From the NCBI RefSeq assembly GCF_964340395.1, contig NC_135553.1, forward strand, positions 1,114,001 to 1,178,000: a DNA stretch of 64,000 nucleotides, read 5' to 3'. Both the position numbers and the translations under genes were made by a program. This DNA comes from Glandiceps talaboti. Its lineage: Eukaryota; Hemichordata; Enteropneusta; Spengelidae. Shown in pieces: positions 26,033 to 37,082 of the stretch. Positions within the stretch are counted from its first letter, which is position 1. Each line of letters opens with the position of its first letter. The notes beneath the pieces are model-generated. The model saw nothing but the letters and a program-made list of their open reading frames with translations. It was not told the origin of the DNA and did no database searches.

Positions 26033-26630
26033 ATGCCATCAGTAGTTCAGATATTAGTTTTCTCACAACTTTTATAATTAGATATAGTTATACACTTCAT
26101 CACTTCATTTGTTAGTCTGAATAGATGATCACATTAATTGGACATAATCTCTAAGATTTTTCCTTCTCAACAAATTAAACTTCATATATTTGGTAGAAAA
26201 ATTTCAAATTATAATGTTGATTTCCTTTTTAACTTTTCACAGTAAGGGTTTATCATTATTTTGATGAAATCATGGTAGCAGGAAATAGTTATGATATGAT
26301 CTGAATAGTATGAACCAATTAGTGCACTGATTTATACCATCTTGCCTTGAAAACAATTTTGCCAAATTTGTATTTTTAAGCAGAATATGAGTTGATTAAT
26401 TTGACAAAAGGCAAGTCCTTCTATTTACATCTAGTATAGTTGATGTATGTTACATTTTATCTGTACTTGTCAATTTACTTCAACAAAGTTGATGTTATAT
26501 TCATAGCATACATAGAAATAAACCATTTACATTATAACTTGCAAAAATTGCAAGGCTGGGGATATTCTGTTGATAACAAGGAGTTGAGAGTAAAGTTACC
26601 AGAGGATTAATATACAACATCACAAGTATC

Positions 26631-26649
26631 GCCACCAGAGGGAGCTATT
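26631..26649 (+). promoter_or_regulatory. CTCF-like motif
   Basis: GCCACCAGAGGGAGCTA closely resembles the bilaterian CTCF core CCACCAGGGGGCGC, differing at two positions in the core. It lies about 1.3 kb upstream of the glycosyltransferase gene, between two genes. This is motif resemblance only. Confidence 0.3.
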
Positions 26650-26786
26650 TACAGTGGAATCGATTTGGCAATATGTGTGCGTGTGTATATATGTTGTTTG
26701 TATATATAGTTTTTATTTCGTTAGTATACAGGCGATAGTTATCCACGAGTTTAAAATGGCATTTCAGTTATACATACATGCACATT

Positions 26787-26813
26787 TGTTTGTTTGTTTG
26801 TTTGTTTGTTTGT
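26787..26813. repeat. (GTTT)n microsatellite
   Basis: About seven GTTT units. Confidence 0.9.
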
Positions 26814-27923
26814 AACACATGGTTCGCAAGAAGAACATGCATAACATCACAGATACTTTTTATCGGAGATATGTTTCAGATTATAATGTGAAGGAGGTAA
26901 AATTACATTTATTGATGAACACAGCAGGATTGTGATTGACGATGTGTATTCATTTTACATAAGTGTTAAAAATGTAAACTTTGGACTGATACTTTGACGA
27001 CAGTGGTGAGAATTGTCTGACAATTGGACTTGTAGCATAGCAACTTTCGTCACCACTGCGACCACGTGAGGTCGCCTGTTCAAAATACTAGTTACCCAGC
27101 TGTTATGGCAACCTCAAGCCGGAAAGCGCAAACGTGGTGTGACACCTCACAAATTTCAGTATGTCAGTTGTTCCTTGAGAATATCGACCTCCTGTGTATT
27201 TCCGTAGATCGGAAATAGTGCTATCTGATCGATGACTAAATTGTATCAAGCACACAGACGATCCAAGGCGCCGGATCCCTAGAATAAGCCCAGCTCTGCA
27301 ATACACTGGCGAACTTGTCATTTGGTTTGGGTACAGTGGGAGATTTTGAGTGTGTGCGTAGACGACGAAGACCTGTATATATTTATTTAGGTAAGCTCTA
27401 TGTGTATTTAAAGTGGAAATTTTCTCCTCGAAATAATGAATAATGTTTACGACGTTTATATCCATGCATGCAATAGTCTTTCTTTGATACCATTCTGAGA
27501 GCCTAGAGTCGAAAGGTCAGCAGGTATTGAATGCATTAACATGTAACTACACAAGAATTAACTATAGACCCCTTCCACCAACGAGGGGCTATGATTATTC
27601 AAATCAATTACAGGGCGAATTCAGCCCCCTCCCCCGGGGGTTACCCTAGTGGCAAGTTTTGATAGTTGTAAAGACTGAATTACATCAGTCTTCGTTTAGA
27701 TTGTAGAGACATTTCCATTACATAATGTTGAATACACTTCAATATAGTAGAACCAGGTACATGTATGTGGTGTTACTACACACGAAACCAACATATAATC
27801 CGAGATATAACTTGAAGTAAGCTACAAACGCTGTAGACCTTGTCACTAAAGATGTAATGCGAAATATTTACACTGTAGTGAACATTTTCACTGTGTTCTG
27901 TCCTTTAATTTAGATTTGGTTTC

Positions 27924-29396
27924 ATGGCGATGAAATTTCCAACAATACGAAAAATGCTTGTCATCAGCTTGAGTTTGTCTTTGGCGTTGAACGTGGTTAT
28001 CTATGTCGCCCATGACCAAAACGAAAGATCCACTGGACGGACAAGTGAAGGAAAACAAATCAACCGATATAGCAGTCCTGTGCAACCCAAACAAATGTCA
28101 AGCCACAACGGTTTTAAACAGGTCTACGGAATCAAAAACAGAAAAACCAGACACGGTGAAACTCATAACATCACTTATGTATCGCTAGAAGATAAAATGT
28201 CCCGCCTTTTCAGACCACAGGAAGACATTACCTCTATCAATACATCACAGGCTGATAAAATATGTATGGAAGGTCTTCGTAGACAGTTGTGGGATAGTCA
28301 CGAACAAGCTAGACAGGTCAAAATACAGTTGATGGAGGGACGAATAAAGGATAGTGAGTTTGTAGAAAAGACCAAGAATTGTACCGACTTCGCCGTGAAA
28401 CACGGATATTTCAGTACAGTCATAGACAACGTAGAAGAAGAATTTCCACTTGCATTTGTCATATCAATGTACAGGTCTGTTGGCCAGGTAGAACAGCTTC
28501 TACGAACAATATATCGACCTCAAAATGTTTACTGTATTCACGTGGATAAAAAAGCAAAAGATGAGGTTCATGTAGCGATAAAAGCAATTAGTTCATGTTT
28601 CGATAACATATTCGTTGTTTCTCGTCCAACAAAAGTCACGTGGTGTTCTGTCGAAGTACTCCACGCAGAAATATTGTGTATGAAAATTTTACTTGAACAG
28701 GGGCGAAACTGGAAGTATTACATCAACCTCGCGGGTCAGGATTTTCCACTTAAAACTAACAAGGAAATTGTACAAATTCTAAACGTTTTTAACGGAAAAA
28801 ATGACATTTCAAGTTTCAAAGACGCTCGATTTGACACACGACAACAATACGCTTATAGACAGGTAAATGATAACGTAAGAAAAAGTGAAATTCCAAAAGC
28901 GCCCCCTCCCGGCAACTTGACAATTTACAAGGGAGAACTGCATGCGGCACTCTCGAGGAAATTTGTAGAGTTTGTCTTGGAAAGTAATACTTCTTTGAAT
29001 TTGTATGATTGGTTGCGAGACACAGAATGCCCGGATGAACATTTCATACAAAGTTTAAACCGCTTGCCACAAGCTCCTGGTGGATTCGTTCACAATGCAA
29101 TGACCATATCCAGGGCAAAAATTTGGAATAATGTCGAGATATGTAATGGGAAAACTGTTCGTGGAGTGTGTGTTTTTGGAACGGGAGATCTACCGTGGCT
29201 TGTGAGACAACCACACTTATTTGCCAACAAATTCAACATTGATTTCGACCCTTTGCCAACTTACTGCCTAGAAAAATATCTCAAAGGAAAGGCATTATAC
29301 CCGAGACCGTTGAATTTACATGTGTACCGAAGATTTGTTTCTAAGAGATTGATAGACTCGACAACCATGAAATGGACATCAGACTTAGCATTATAG
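27924..29396 (+). CDS. Core-2-type beta-1,6-N-acetylglucosaminyltransferase (GT14, GCNT-like)
   Basis: A single-exon gene of 490 aa. A short basic N-terminus is followed by a hydrophobic segment (about residues 11-29, MLVISLSLSLALNVV...), as expected for a Golgi type II enzyme. The stem spans about 30-170. The Branch/GT14 domain starts near 174 (FPLAFVISMYR) and continues with LLRTIYRPQNVYCIHVD, WKYYINLAGQDFPLKTN (about 262) and CPDEHF (about 368); the Glu corresponds to the catalytic base in the C2GnT family. It ends with VCVFGTGDLPWL and HLFANKFN near the C-terminus. Vertebrate GCNT1/3/4 add GlcNAc in beta-1,6 linkage to the GalNAc of core 1 O-glycans. The usual SGSAYF acceptor-side motif is not seen here (YKGELHAAL instead), so the acceptor may differ. 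Several NxS/T sites are present. Intronless coding is usual for the family. Start: first ATG, with MAMK at the frame's beginning. Confidence 0.9.
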   Translation: MAMKFPTIRKMLVISLSLSLALNVVIYVAHDQNERSTGRTSEGKQINRYSSPVQPKQMSSHNGFKQVYGIKNRKTRHGETHNITYVSLEDKMSRLFRPQEDITSINTSQADKICMEGLRRQLWDSHEQARQVKIQLMEGRIKDSEFVEKTKNCTDFAVKHGYFSTVIDNVEEEFPLAFVISMYRSVGQVEQLLRTIYRPQNVYCIHVDKKAKDEVHVAIKAISSCFDNIFVVSRPTKVTWCSVEVLHAEILCMKILLEQGRNWKYYINLAGQDFPLKTNKEIVQILNVFNGKNDISSFKDARFDTRQQYAYRQVNDNVRKSEIPKAPPPGNLTIYKGELHAALSRKFVEFVLESNTSLNLYDWLRDTECPDEHFIQSLNRLPQAPGGFVHNAMTISRAKIWNNVEICNGKTVRGVCVFGTGDLPWLVRQPHLFANKFNIDFDPLPTYCLEKYLKGKALYPRPLNLHVYRRFVSKRLIDSTTMKWTSDLAL

Positions 29397-30950
29397 TGCT
29401 TAGCTACTCTGTGGTCACGTGACAAGTAGTACTGGGATTGTTAGGACAGTTGATATCAAATTAGGGGAACCTCGTTTACCGACTTTTAAAAAAAAAACTG
29501 TTGCCCTAAACATCAATTGAAACCATGAAAAGTCCTTGTTGTGGAAATGATCCTTTCCTACTTCAGATATGGTTATTAATGAGAAATGAAATTCATACAT
29601 TATGGATTAAGATACCTGTTGGAAATTAATTAATACATATACTTGAAGTGACGCTAGATATAATTATTTAGACCATAAACATTCAGTCCAGGGTTTACAG
29701 TTGAGCGTTGCTCTCAACTTGACATGACTAGGCTAAATCGCCATTAGCTGTATATACGATAACAACTCACGATCGCCTCCAGAATAGTGACAAATCGTTT
29801 TACTGATCAACGAGGACTTTTTTGACAAAAGTAAAACAAAAAACCATAGACACATTATATAGTTGATGTTTTATTCTTTCTACCTAATGTACCTTACAAT
29901 CTATAAACACATTTCAAAACTGTCATTTTGTTACAAAAACCAACTCCGTATAAATCTAAGACCAGTGCTTCGGTATTACTTTCATAAGTTAGTCATGCAA
30001 CGTACAATATAAAATGGATTTGCACAAGTGAATTATTTGGTTTGTCAAATATCGCTTTTAATCTAACACCAACCCCTTACATTTTAGTTATTTCTAGATT
30101 TGGTACGTCGTCATGACAACCATTGATATTGTGCTGTGTCATACATGGTTTGAGTGACAGCAGTGAACTGAAATAGCCTGAGTTCTATTTTCACCAAAAC
30201 TAAATTGTTTTTGTTTGTTTTCATAATTTACTACATCTGGAACAGACGAAATCGTGACACCAACTCAACAATTATCATTGATATCGAAAATATGGCAAAA
30301 TTCGGCATTTTAAAAATCTATTGTAACTTTTTTCAAATTGAAACTTTTGGAACATAAATTAGATATAATCGCAGAAAAATGTAAGCTCTTAATACACGTA
30401 TATATATAATGGGTAAGTAAGGCATATTAATAACAATAATTAGCATAGTACGTGTGCATCATAATACTATGACTACTGTAACATGTCATTTTTAGGAAAT
30501 GTCTGCTTTAACTCATCTATTTGGGGATTGTTTTAATCTCCAAAACCGATTTAAAAAACTTGCCACATGCACAACCTGCTCCGTGTCGTCTGACGAAGCA
30601 GTCACAAAGCTAAACCATCAAATAAAAAGATAATGTTGGTGTAGTGAGATTATTGATATTCGTTACAAATATTGTCATTTCCGTTCCAAACTGTCGCCAA
30701 TGTCATTATCATCGTCTATGGTAAACATTTATTGAAATCAAGTATTATAACCTTTCTATTTAAATATTAGTTTTGACAGTCTTCCATAAAATTATTAGAC
30801 CTACAACGGCGTGTGTCGTTTGTGTCTACATGTTAAATGTCTTTTAGTTTCACATAAACCTTTTCAAATACAGTAAATCTGTACTTTATATTTGAAACTA
30901 CAAGACACCCTTGTACGTATACACATAGTATACATATATATGTACGTGTA

Positions 30951-31030
<80 letters not shown>

Positions 31031-31574
31031 TACACGTATGTATGTACGTGTATTGTATGTACGTGTGTTGGAATGTTTTCGACATTTAAGCATTTCTTAT
31101 TTTTTCTTGTTATATTATATTTTTGGGTATTTTTTGTAAGCTGCTTTGTTATAGATTCTAGATATCAACATATATCGTTAAACTTTAATTAAAATGAATA
31201 TAATGAACAGGAAGCCAGGAAGAATACTACAAGAACGCTATATTCAATTTGTGTGCGATAGGCCAAACAAATTTACTTTCCGGAAAGATATACACACAGC
31301 CACGCACCTTAAAGCTTTCTTTTTTGTCTGCTTTTGTTGTTAGCTACTTTATGGAATTGTTCGTTATTGAGAGTGTGATGTACAGAACTGGTCAAAATTA
31401 AAGTACTATTAAAGCACGTTTGAATTGCAGAGTTCTCTCGATGAAGTCTGAGTTTGTATACTTCTCATAATCATACAGAGACAGTATCTGTGACCGCGCC
31501 AAGAAACATGTGTGTCATCTACAAGAGCACACTGCATCCAAACCAAACAATTATGAATCCCAGATACGTCATAA
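29397..31574. other. Intergenic region between two convergent genes
   Basis: About 2.2 kb between the 3' ends of the GCNT-like gene and the WSCD-like gene. Apart from a TA microsatellite (30955-31028) with short arms repeated in inverse order on either side, I see no gene or element. Both 3' UTRs must lie here. Confidence 0.6.
30955..31028. repeat. (TA)n microsatellite with mirrored flanks
   Basis: About 36 TA units. The flanks GTACGTGTACTG (left) and CAGTACACGTATG (right) are near reverse complements, so the locus forms one long cruciform-capable palindrome. Confidence 0.95.
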
Positions 31575-32495
31575 TTACGCCGTATATACCGGTTTTAATC
31601 CCTTGCTTTGTAAAACTGCATTAACACGTCCTATTCTCTGGTCAATATCAGCATGCATTTCTGGTGTAAACGGGTCATATCCAAGATCCTCGTCCCCAGG
31701 TCGGTGGAAACGACCCTCGAGGTCTTTTTTGACACAGTCAACTCTGTCAGACAACGTGACGTTTAGGAAATCTGTCATCTTTTCTAATTCAACTAGGGGA
31801 TCCTGTCTGATATCTTCATAGTATATAACTGTAATAGGAATACTACTCTGTAACCAGTTACTCATAATTCTCTCCCAGTAGATGGCGTTCCATGCTACGT
31901 GTTTCTCCCATTCTGACAAAAATAAAAATAAAATTAAGATCGTCAAAAAAATCGAACGAGAAGTACTATCATGGACAAGTCTGTATATCAGAAAATATAG
32001 TTTACGATATATAAATGGCTATGGGGTTTTGGTATACTTTTGTACAGTACAACAGCTGTTGTTAATTGTTGTTGTTCGACCAAAACCACGTCATTTTATG
32101 ATGCACTTAGAGTCAAACCATAGGCCTAACCACGTAATACCATACACTTGTGATGTCAATGAATTCGAAGGGGTCGAATTCTATGTATGTAGACGTTTTT
32201 AAAATATTTCAATTTCACAATGACTTTTATCAAATCCGCCCATTTATTGGTATGGTATAAATTTGTTTATTTCCTTGTCCCTCTAACTGGTGTGCTATTT
32301 AAAACCCGCATATATTAATCACACTCAAATCCAGCCGAGAGAGGCAATATAATATTAATATCAAATAATAAATTAATATGTAAATAATTGAAAAAAATGA
32401 ACAAATTGGCGGTTGTCATTTATATACTTTAAAAAGTATTAAATGTTAGTTGGATCATTCAAACATTTCGCGTGACAATGTTTTTTTAACATTAA

Positions 32496-32574
<79 letters not shown>

Positions 32575-33485
32575 GTTGTTGTTGTTGTTGTTCTTTTTCG
32601 AGTTAAGCTTTCTCGGTATTAAATGTTGTCTTGTTGAGTATTAAACTCACCTGGACCAGAGAAACTATTTTCTGATGGGTATGAGTGGAGTCCTGCGTGT
32701 TTACGACTTCGTTCGGCTATCAATGCTTTGTAGGGATTTCGAACCAATAAAATAGCGCTGTGAAACTCTGCGATATGACCCTCTTCGTATCCATGAGTTT
32801 TTGCCGCTATAGTCTTTCCTTTACGCCAATGTTCTATCTCACCAACAAAACCTAATGGCCAAAAAGACAAAAGTAGCAAACTAGTCTTTAAATAGATATG
32901 ACGGTTTGTACCCATTTGATTGATTACAATGTCACATACACATGTAGTGGGTGAGAAGTGTACATGTCAGTACAAGTCATTAAAATATTAATCCTTTAAT
33001 GTCACGAATTTTAAATCAAATCAAATCGAATCATTTGATGGTGATTTCAAAATGATCACATGCCTTTAGCCCTTGCAAATATGTCAATTTAGTATAATTG
33101 TCTCGCTGTCATGATCATCTTTACAAATATTAATAGTTTAATTATTTGTTCTGTATTTTCACCTCATTACCAAATGGTATATTTCCAGGACTGTAATTTC
33201 AAAATTATTTGTCATTTAATTCAAATTGAAATAAGGAATTCTGTTCATTGTCATATAATACTAAAAGAAAGAACTGTACGTGGTTATGGATATGACAATG
33301 GAACTTAAACACATACTGTAGCCTTAAATCCGATTTTGACATTTGTAAACCCGTTATGGCAATGACGTGGAATACAGGATGTGACGTCCCAGCTGTGAAT
33401 CTATTCTCGTTTTGACCTATTGTAAAGTACTCTGTAGTTATCACCATCTTTGTAAAAAACGGTCTTACTAAGGAGGAAAAATCAC

Positions 33486-33550
<65 letters not shown>

Positions 33551-35025
33551 GCACGCACGCACAAATTAATGTACACATAACCACACAGTAGCAAAGCATA
33601 AATTCTTCTGTGTTGACTCAGAAAGGAGGTGTTTACATGTAGTCTGGAATGACAATATGGCAAGAATAAAGGTTAAATAATAAATTATTGTATGGCATGC
33701 CTTTACATATGACTAAATAATACTTCAAAGATTAAAATACTCAAAATGATGTACCTTCTTTGAATAGTTCTTTATCTGGTCGACAATTCCCTGTATACAA
33801 ACCACTGGCCTTTTCTATCAAATGTCGGATCCACATGTTACCAGATCCTGGAAAACTTGCTAATGCTACCAAAGCTCTTTCATGTAAGGCGGCAAAACGA
33901 ACCGCGCATTTACCCTCTGAAAAGTAATAACATATACATTTACTCAGAAACAAAGTTGACACCAAAATACATTGAAGTACCCAATTTTGCATGAATTTAG
34001 ACAACATTACATAAAAAATAAGAATTTACATTTCACGAGGTACAGTTTTAATGGTATTTTCTTCTTTAGCACAAGGGCAATATGATAGACAACAAATATA
34101 GAATTGTGTGAATTTGGATAGAATTAATTTAGAATTGTATGAATTTGGATAGACTTAATATAAATGCTAGGATATACTGTTAACTGTTTTTAGATTTTTT
34201 AAATGCCAGCCATATTTACTTTTTATAGATTTAATTCGTGTGGTGGCATCTGTTGAATGACATACAATTACCATAGTGAAGTAGAGTACTAAAGCAATCC
34301 TCCATGTCAGTAATTTGATCTGTGATTTATATTGACTGCCAAACTTACTCTGTACCTATATGAATAGATTTTGTTTTGTCAGACATTTAAAAAAAAGATA
34401 CCATAGTGCTATTTCATTTTATGGTTCACTCTCTGATTGACAAATTACTGACAAGTATTCGATAATGTTCTCACCACGTATTAAGAGTTTGCTGTCAATT
34501 AAGTGTTAATATTTCTATTTATACATCGATTTACTTGTAATTATCAATGTATGGGTTATTTCATTACCCCTCCCCTTTCGTTTATGAAAAGTTTACCAAA
34601 ATATCCCTCAGAAATTTGGGGAAAAAACACCATATAGAGGCTTGTAGTTATGCACGTAATAGTCGCTGTAGGGCGGAGTTGTCTGGAATATTTCTGGGTC
34701 ACTGAAAATCAATTGGGCAAACCGAATTTATTACATGTCCTCGTGGAAAAACGCGTACGACAATAGTAACGTAGAAGAAATGGACTTCACGAAAAGAAAC
34801 GTAAAATCGAAACGTTGGAATATCTTTTTTAAATATCAAACTGTCATACAAAAACTTGGTTACTAATCATACTAGTTTCTTACCTCCGAGGAAAGGCGCT
34901 GCCAGTAGACTGTGACTGGAAGATGAATCATCTGTCCTCACAAGTAACAATATCAAAATAAATAGAAGACCTCCTGCAAAAACTGCTTTATAATGGATAG
35001 TACGGAGAAACTTTCGAAAAATCAT
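31575..35025 (-). CDS. WSCD-family (sialate O-sulfotransferase-like) sulfotransferase, WSC-less
   Basis: Four exons on the minus strand: 34884-35025, 33755-33916, 32651-32851, 31575-31912. All introns are GT-AG and phases match, giving 280 aa. Residues 1-12 are basic and about 13-29 form one membrane segment (AVFAGGLLFILILLLV), so it is a type II Golgi-like protein. The PAPS 5'-phosphosulfate loop is LASFPGSGNMW (66-76). After it come HLIEKASGLYTG, then GEIEHWRKGKTIAAKTH. The 3'-phosphate-binding segment is LLVRNPYKALIAERSR (136-151). The C-terminal exon carries YYEDIRQDP and LGYDPF. These match vertebrate WSCD1/WSCD2, which are about twice as long because of two WSC domains absent here. The likely role is PAPS-dependent sulfation of glycans. 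Two very similar families of sulfotransferases could confuse orthology. Confidence 0.85.
31913..32650. other. WSCD-like gene, last intron
   Basis: About 740 bases holding an ATT microsatellite (32495-32591). No exon is seen. Confidence 0.6.
32495..32591. repeat. (ATT)n / (GTT)n microsatellite
   Basis: About 27 ATT units followed by a few GTT units. Confidence 0.96.
32852..33754. other. WSCD-like gene, middle intron
   Basis: About 900 bases with an AC microsatellite (33487-33563). Otherwise it is unremarkable AT-rich DNA. Confidence 0.6.
33487..33563. repeat. (AC)n microsatellite with GCAC tail
   Basis: About 30 AC units ending in four GCAC units. Confidence 0.96.
33917..34883. other. WSCD-like gene, first intron
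   Basis: About 970 bases between the membrane-anchor exon and the PAPS-loop exon. A short local duplication (TAGAATTG.ATGAATTTGGATAGA) occurs twice near 34100-34160. Nothing else was seen. Confidence 0.55.
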
Positions 35026-35886
35026 GACTTGGTAGACTTGCAATACAGACAGTGGTGTATGGGTCAGTTTTCAGTAGATACTAACCAACATGGAGGACGT
35101 ATACTGCCACGTGTGGATGGTGACGATATGTTGGTTTTTGTATCGATGGATTATCCCGACGTCACAGCTGGTTCACTGAAAACAAAAATCACGGATTCGT
35201 GTTCCGAATGTTACTATGGCTTAATGTACTATCACTGTAGCAGTTTGCACATAATTTCAGATTTATAGCACTTTTGTTTGTGTGTTTTTCACCGACGGAT
35301 ATTTCAGTCGCACTTTCATAATACTAGTCTGGGAAGTTTGTTAAGTTCTTTGTACATATAAATGAATATAGTGTCCAACAATCACGCCTGGGTTTTATTT
35401 TAACATTTGATGTGTACATATAGTACTAAATAACCACAGTAGTTAACACCAACTGTCAAACGTTTTACAGGAATACGTACATCTACTAAAATATACTGGG
35501 ATCCTAAAATTCTGTTTTATTGTTTTCCAATTCCTTTATGATGATGCTAATGAAATAAGATACAAACATTTACAATTAAGGTCAATTTTACCTGGCTGAA
35601 TCTGTTAGTTTTACCTGTCTGAGTCTGTTACACTTTTTATGTTCAGAACATTGTAAGTTAACAATGCCATCGAGACGTCAGCTGGACGTTCAGTATCACT
35701 TGGTCTGTGTATATTACAGATTTACAACTCAATTACAAGAGGAACATTGCCACATGAATACCACGAATACACAACTTTTCTGACTTATAGTATTCGGTAT
35801 GGGATTTTTATTCGCTATTTCTCAACTTTGGCTCTTCTTTGATTTGACAGACATTTGTCAAACATTTATAATTCTGTGAGACGTGT

Positions 35887-35941
35887 ACACACACACACAC
35901 ACACACGCACGCACGCACGCACGCACGCGCGCGCGCGCGCC
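35887..35941. repeat. (AC)n / (GCAC)n / (GC)n microsatellite
   Basis: An AC run passes into GCAC and then alternating GC. The alternating purine-pyrimidine tract is a candidate for Z-form DNA. Confidence 0.93.
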
Positions 35942-36025
35942 CACTGGTACGATTTGTTTTACATCACCGTTTGAGTCTGACTTACGTCACTGCTCTTGCG
36001 TAGGGCGAGAGATGTGTTCCTAAAC

Positions 36026-36103
36026 CACAGGGAGCCCAGGAAACGTGTTAGAAACAAACAAACAAACAAACAAACAAACAAACAAACAAACAAGAAGGAC
36101 AAA

Positions 36104-36138
<35 letters not shown>

Positions 36139-36276
36139 ATACAAACAAACATATGTTCATGGGGGTATAAAAACATCTAGTTTATACCCCATGAATGTTT
36201 GTTTGTTTGTATATATTTACTTGTTTGCTTGTCGTTTGTTTGTTTGTTGTCTAACAAGGTTCCTGGGCTCCCTGTG
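36026..36276. mobile_element. 251-bp palindromic MITE with 7-bp target duplication
   Basis: The left end CACAGGGAGCCCAGGAA is the exact complement of the right end TTCCTGGGCTCCCTGTG. Pairing continues through GTTAG/CTAAC, AAAC/GTTT repeats and the inner pair TTCATGGGGGTATAAA / TTTATACCCCATGAA around a short loop. CCTAAAC lies directly outside on both sides (36019-36025 and 36277-36283), giving a clean 7-bp duplication. The left arm is enlarged by (AAAC)n and (AAAT)n expansions (36052-36140). It has no coding capacity, and the superfamily is not certain. Confidence 0.88.
36052..36140. repeat. (AAAC)n and (AAAT)n microsatellites inside the MITE
   Basis: About ten AAAC units then about twelve AAAT units in the left arm. 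The right arm carries a shorter complementary GTTT run. Confidence 0.93.
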
Positions 36277-36420
36277 CCTAAACTTGCATTTATCACATTT
36301 TGCCATTTCCCTGGCGTTTTGAGATATAGATTGGAGCTGACTGATCAGCTATCCATGGCTGTAGAAATGTTATGGCTACGCTGGAGTACAAATCATATCA
36401 TAAGAAAGTATCATTCTCTG

Positions 36421-36724
36421 GATACATACATACATACATACATACATACATACATACATACATACATACATACATACATACATACATACATACATACAAA
36501 CATACATACATACACACACACACATACATACATGCATACACACACATACATACATACATACATACATACATACATACACATGTACAAACACACACACATA
36601 CATACATACATACATACATACACACATACATACATACATACATACATACACACACATACATACATACATGCATACATACATACATACATACATACATACA
36701 TACATACATACATACATACATACA
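36421..36724. repeat. (CATA)n microsatellite, about 300 bp
   Basis: CATA units with scattered CACA and GCATA variants. Long open frames on both strands here are repeat artefacts (TYIHTYIH and MYVCMYVC). Confidence 0.97.
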
Positions 36725-37004
36725 ATCATGTTTCCAATAATTTCAAACACTTAGTATGAATCAAGTGATTTATTTTATGTTCTCTTTGAAATATGATAAC
36801 AAATATTTTTGTACATTTCAAGCAACTTGTCATTTCTGCATACTACATTGAATACAAAATTGGAAATATCAATGTGTAATAAAAGGTTGTAATATAAGAA
36901 TGTTTGTACATATATACCTATCCCTAGCACATATATATATACTGTACCATAAATAGTTGAAGACTTCACATACACATACACACCCACACATACACAGCAT
37001 ACAT

Positions 37005-37082
37005 GAATGCATGCATGCATATACATACATACATACATACATACATACATAGACAGACACACATACATACATCTACATACAC
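37005..37082. repeat. Second (CATA)n / (CATG)n microsatellite
   Basis: A shorter relative of the preceding array, with a CATG stretch at its left end. Confidence 0.88.

Larger units (their letters stand above)
24883..27923. other. Intergenic region between GAS7 and the GCNT-like gene
   Basis: Three kilobases with two minisatellites (25155-25500 and 25748-26032), a GTTT microsatellite (26787-26813) and a CTCF-like word (26631-26649). The downstream part should hold the promoter of the glycosyltransferase gene. A TTTAG just before its ATG (27907-27914) could be the acceptor of a 5' UTR intron. Confidence 0.5.

Noticed and set aside
25634-26066. Three overlapping minus-strand frames with WLLYSY repeats
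   Set aside because: All come from the 31-bp minisatellite, and each frame reads the same repeat.
27103-27465. Minus-strand open frame of 120 aa upstream of the GCNT-like gene
   Set aside because: No recognisable domain and no splice or promoter support. Chance frame is more likely.
34993-35268. Plus-strand open frame of 91 aa
   Set aside because: It overlaps the first WSCD-like exon in antisense and shows no family features.
36199-36759. Overlapping open frames up to 186 aa on both strands
   Set aside because: They are CATA-repeat translations (THTYIH, MYVC). Six-frame openness is expected of this repeat.
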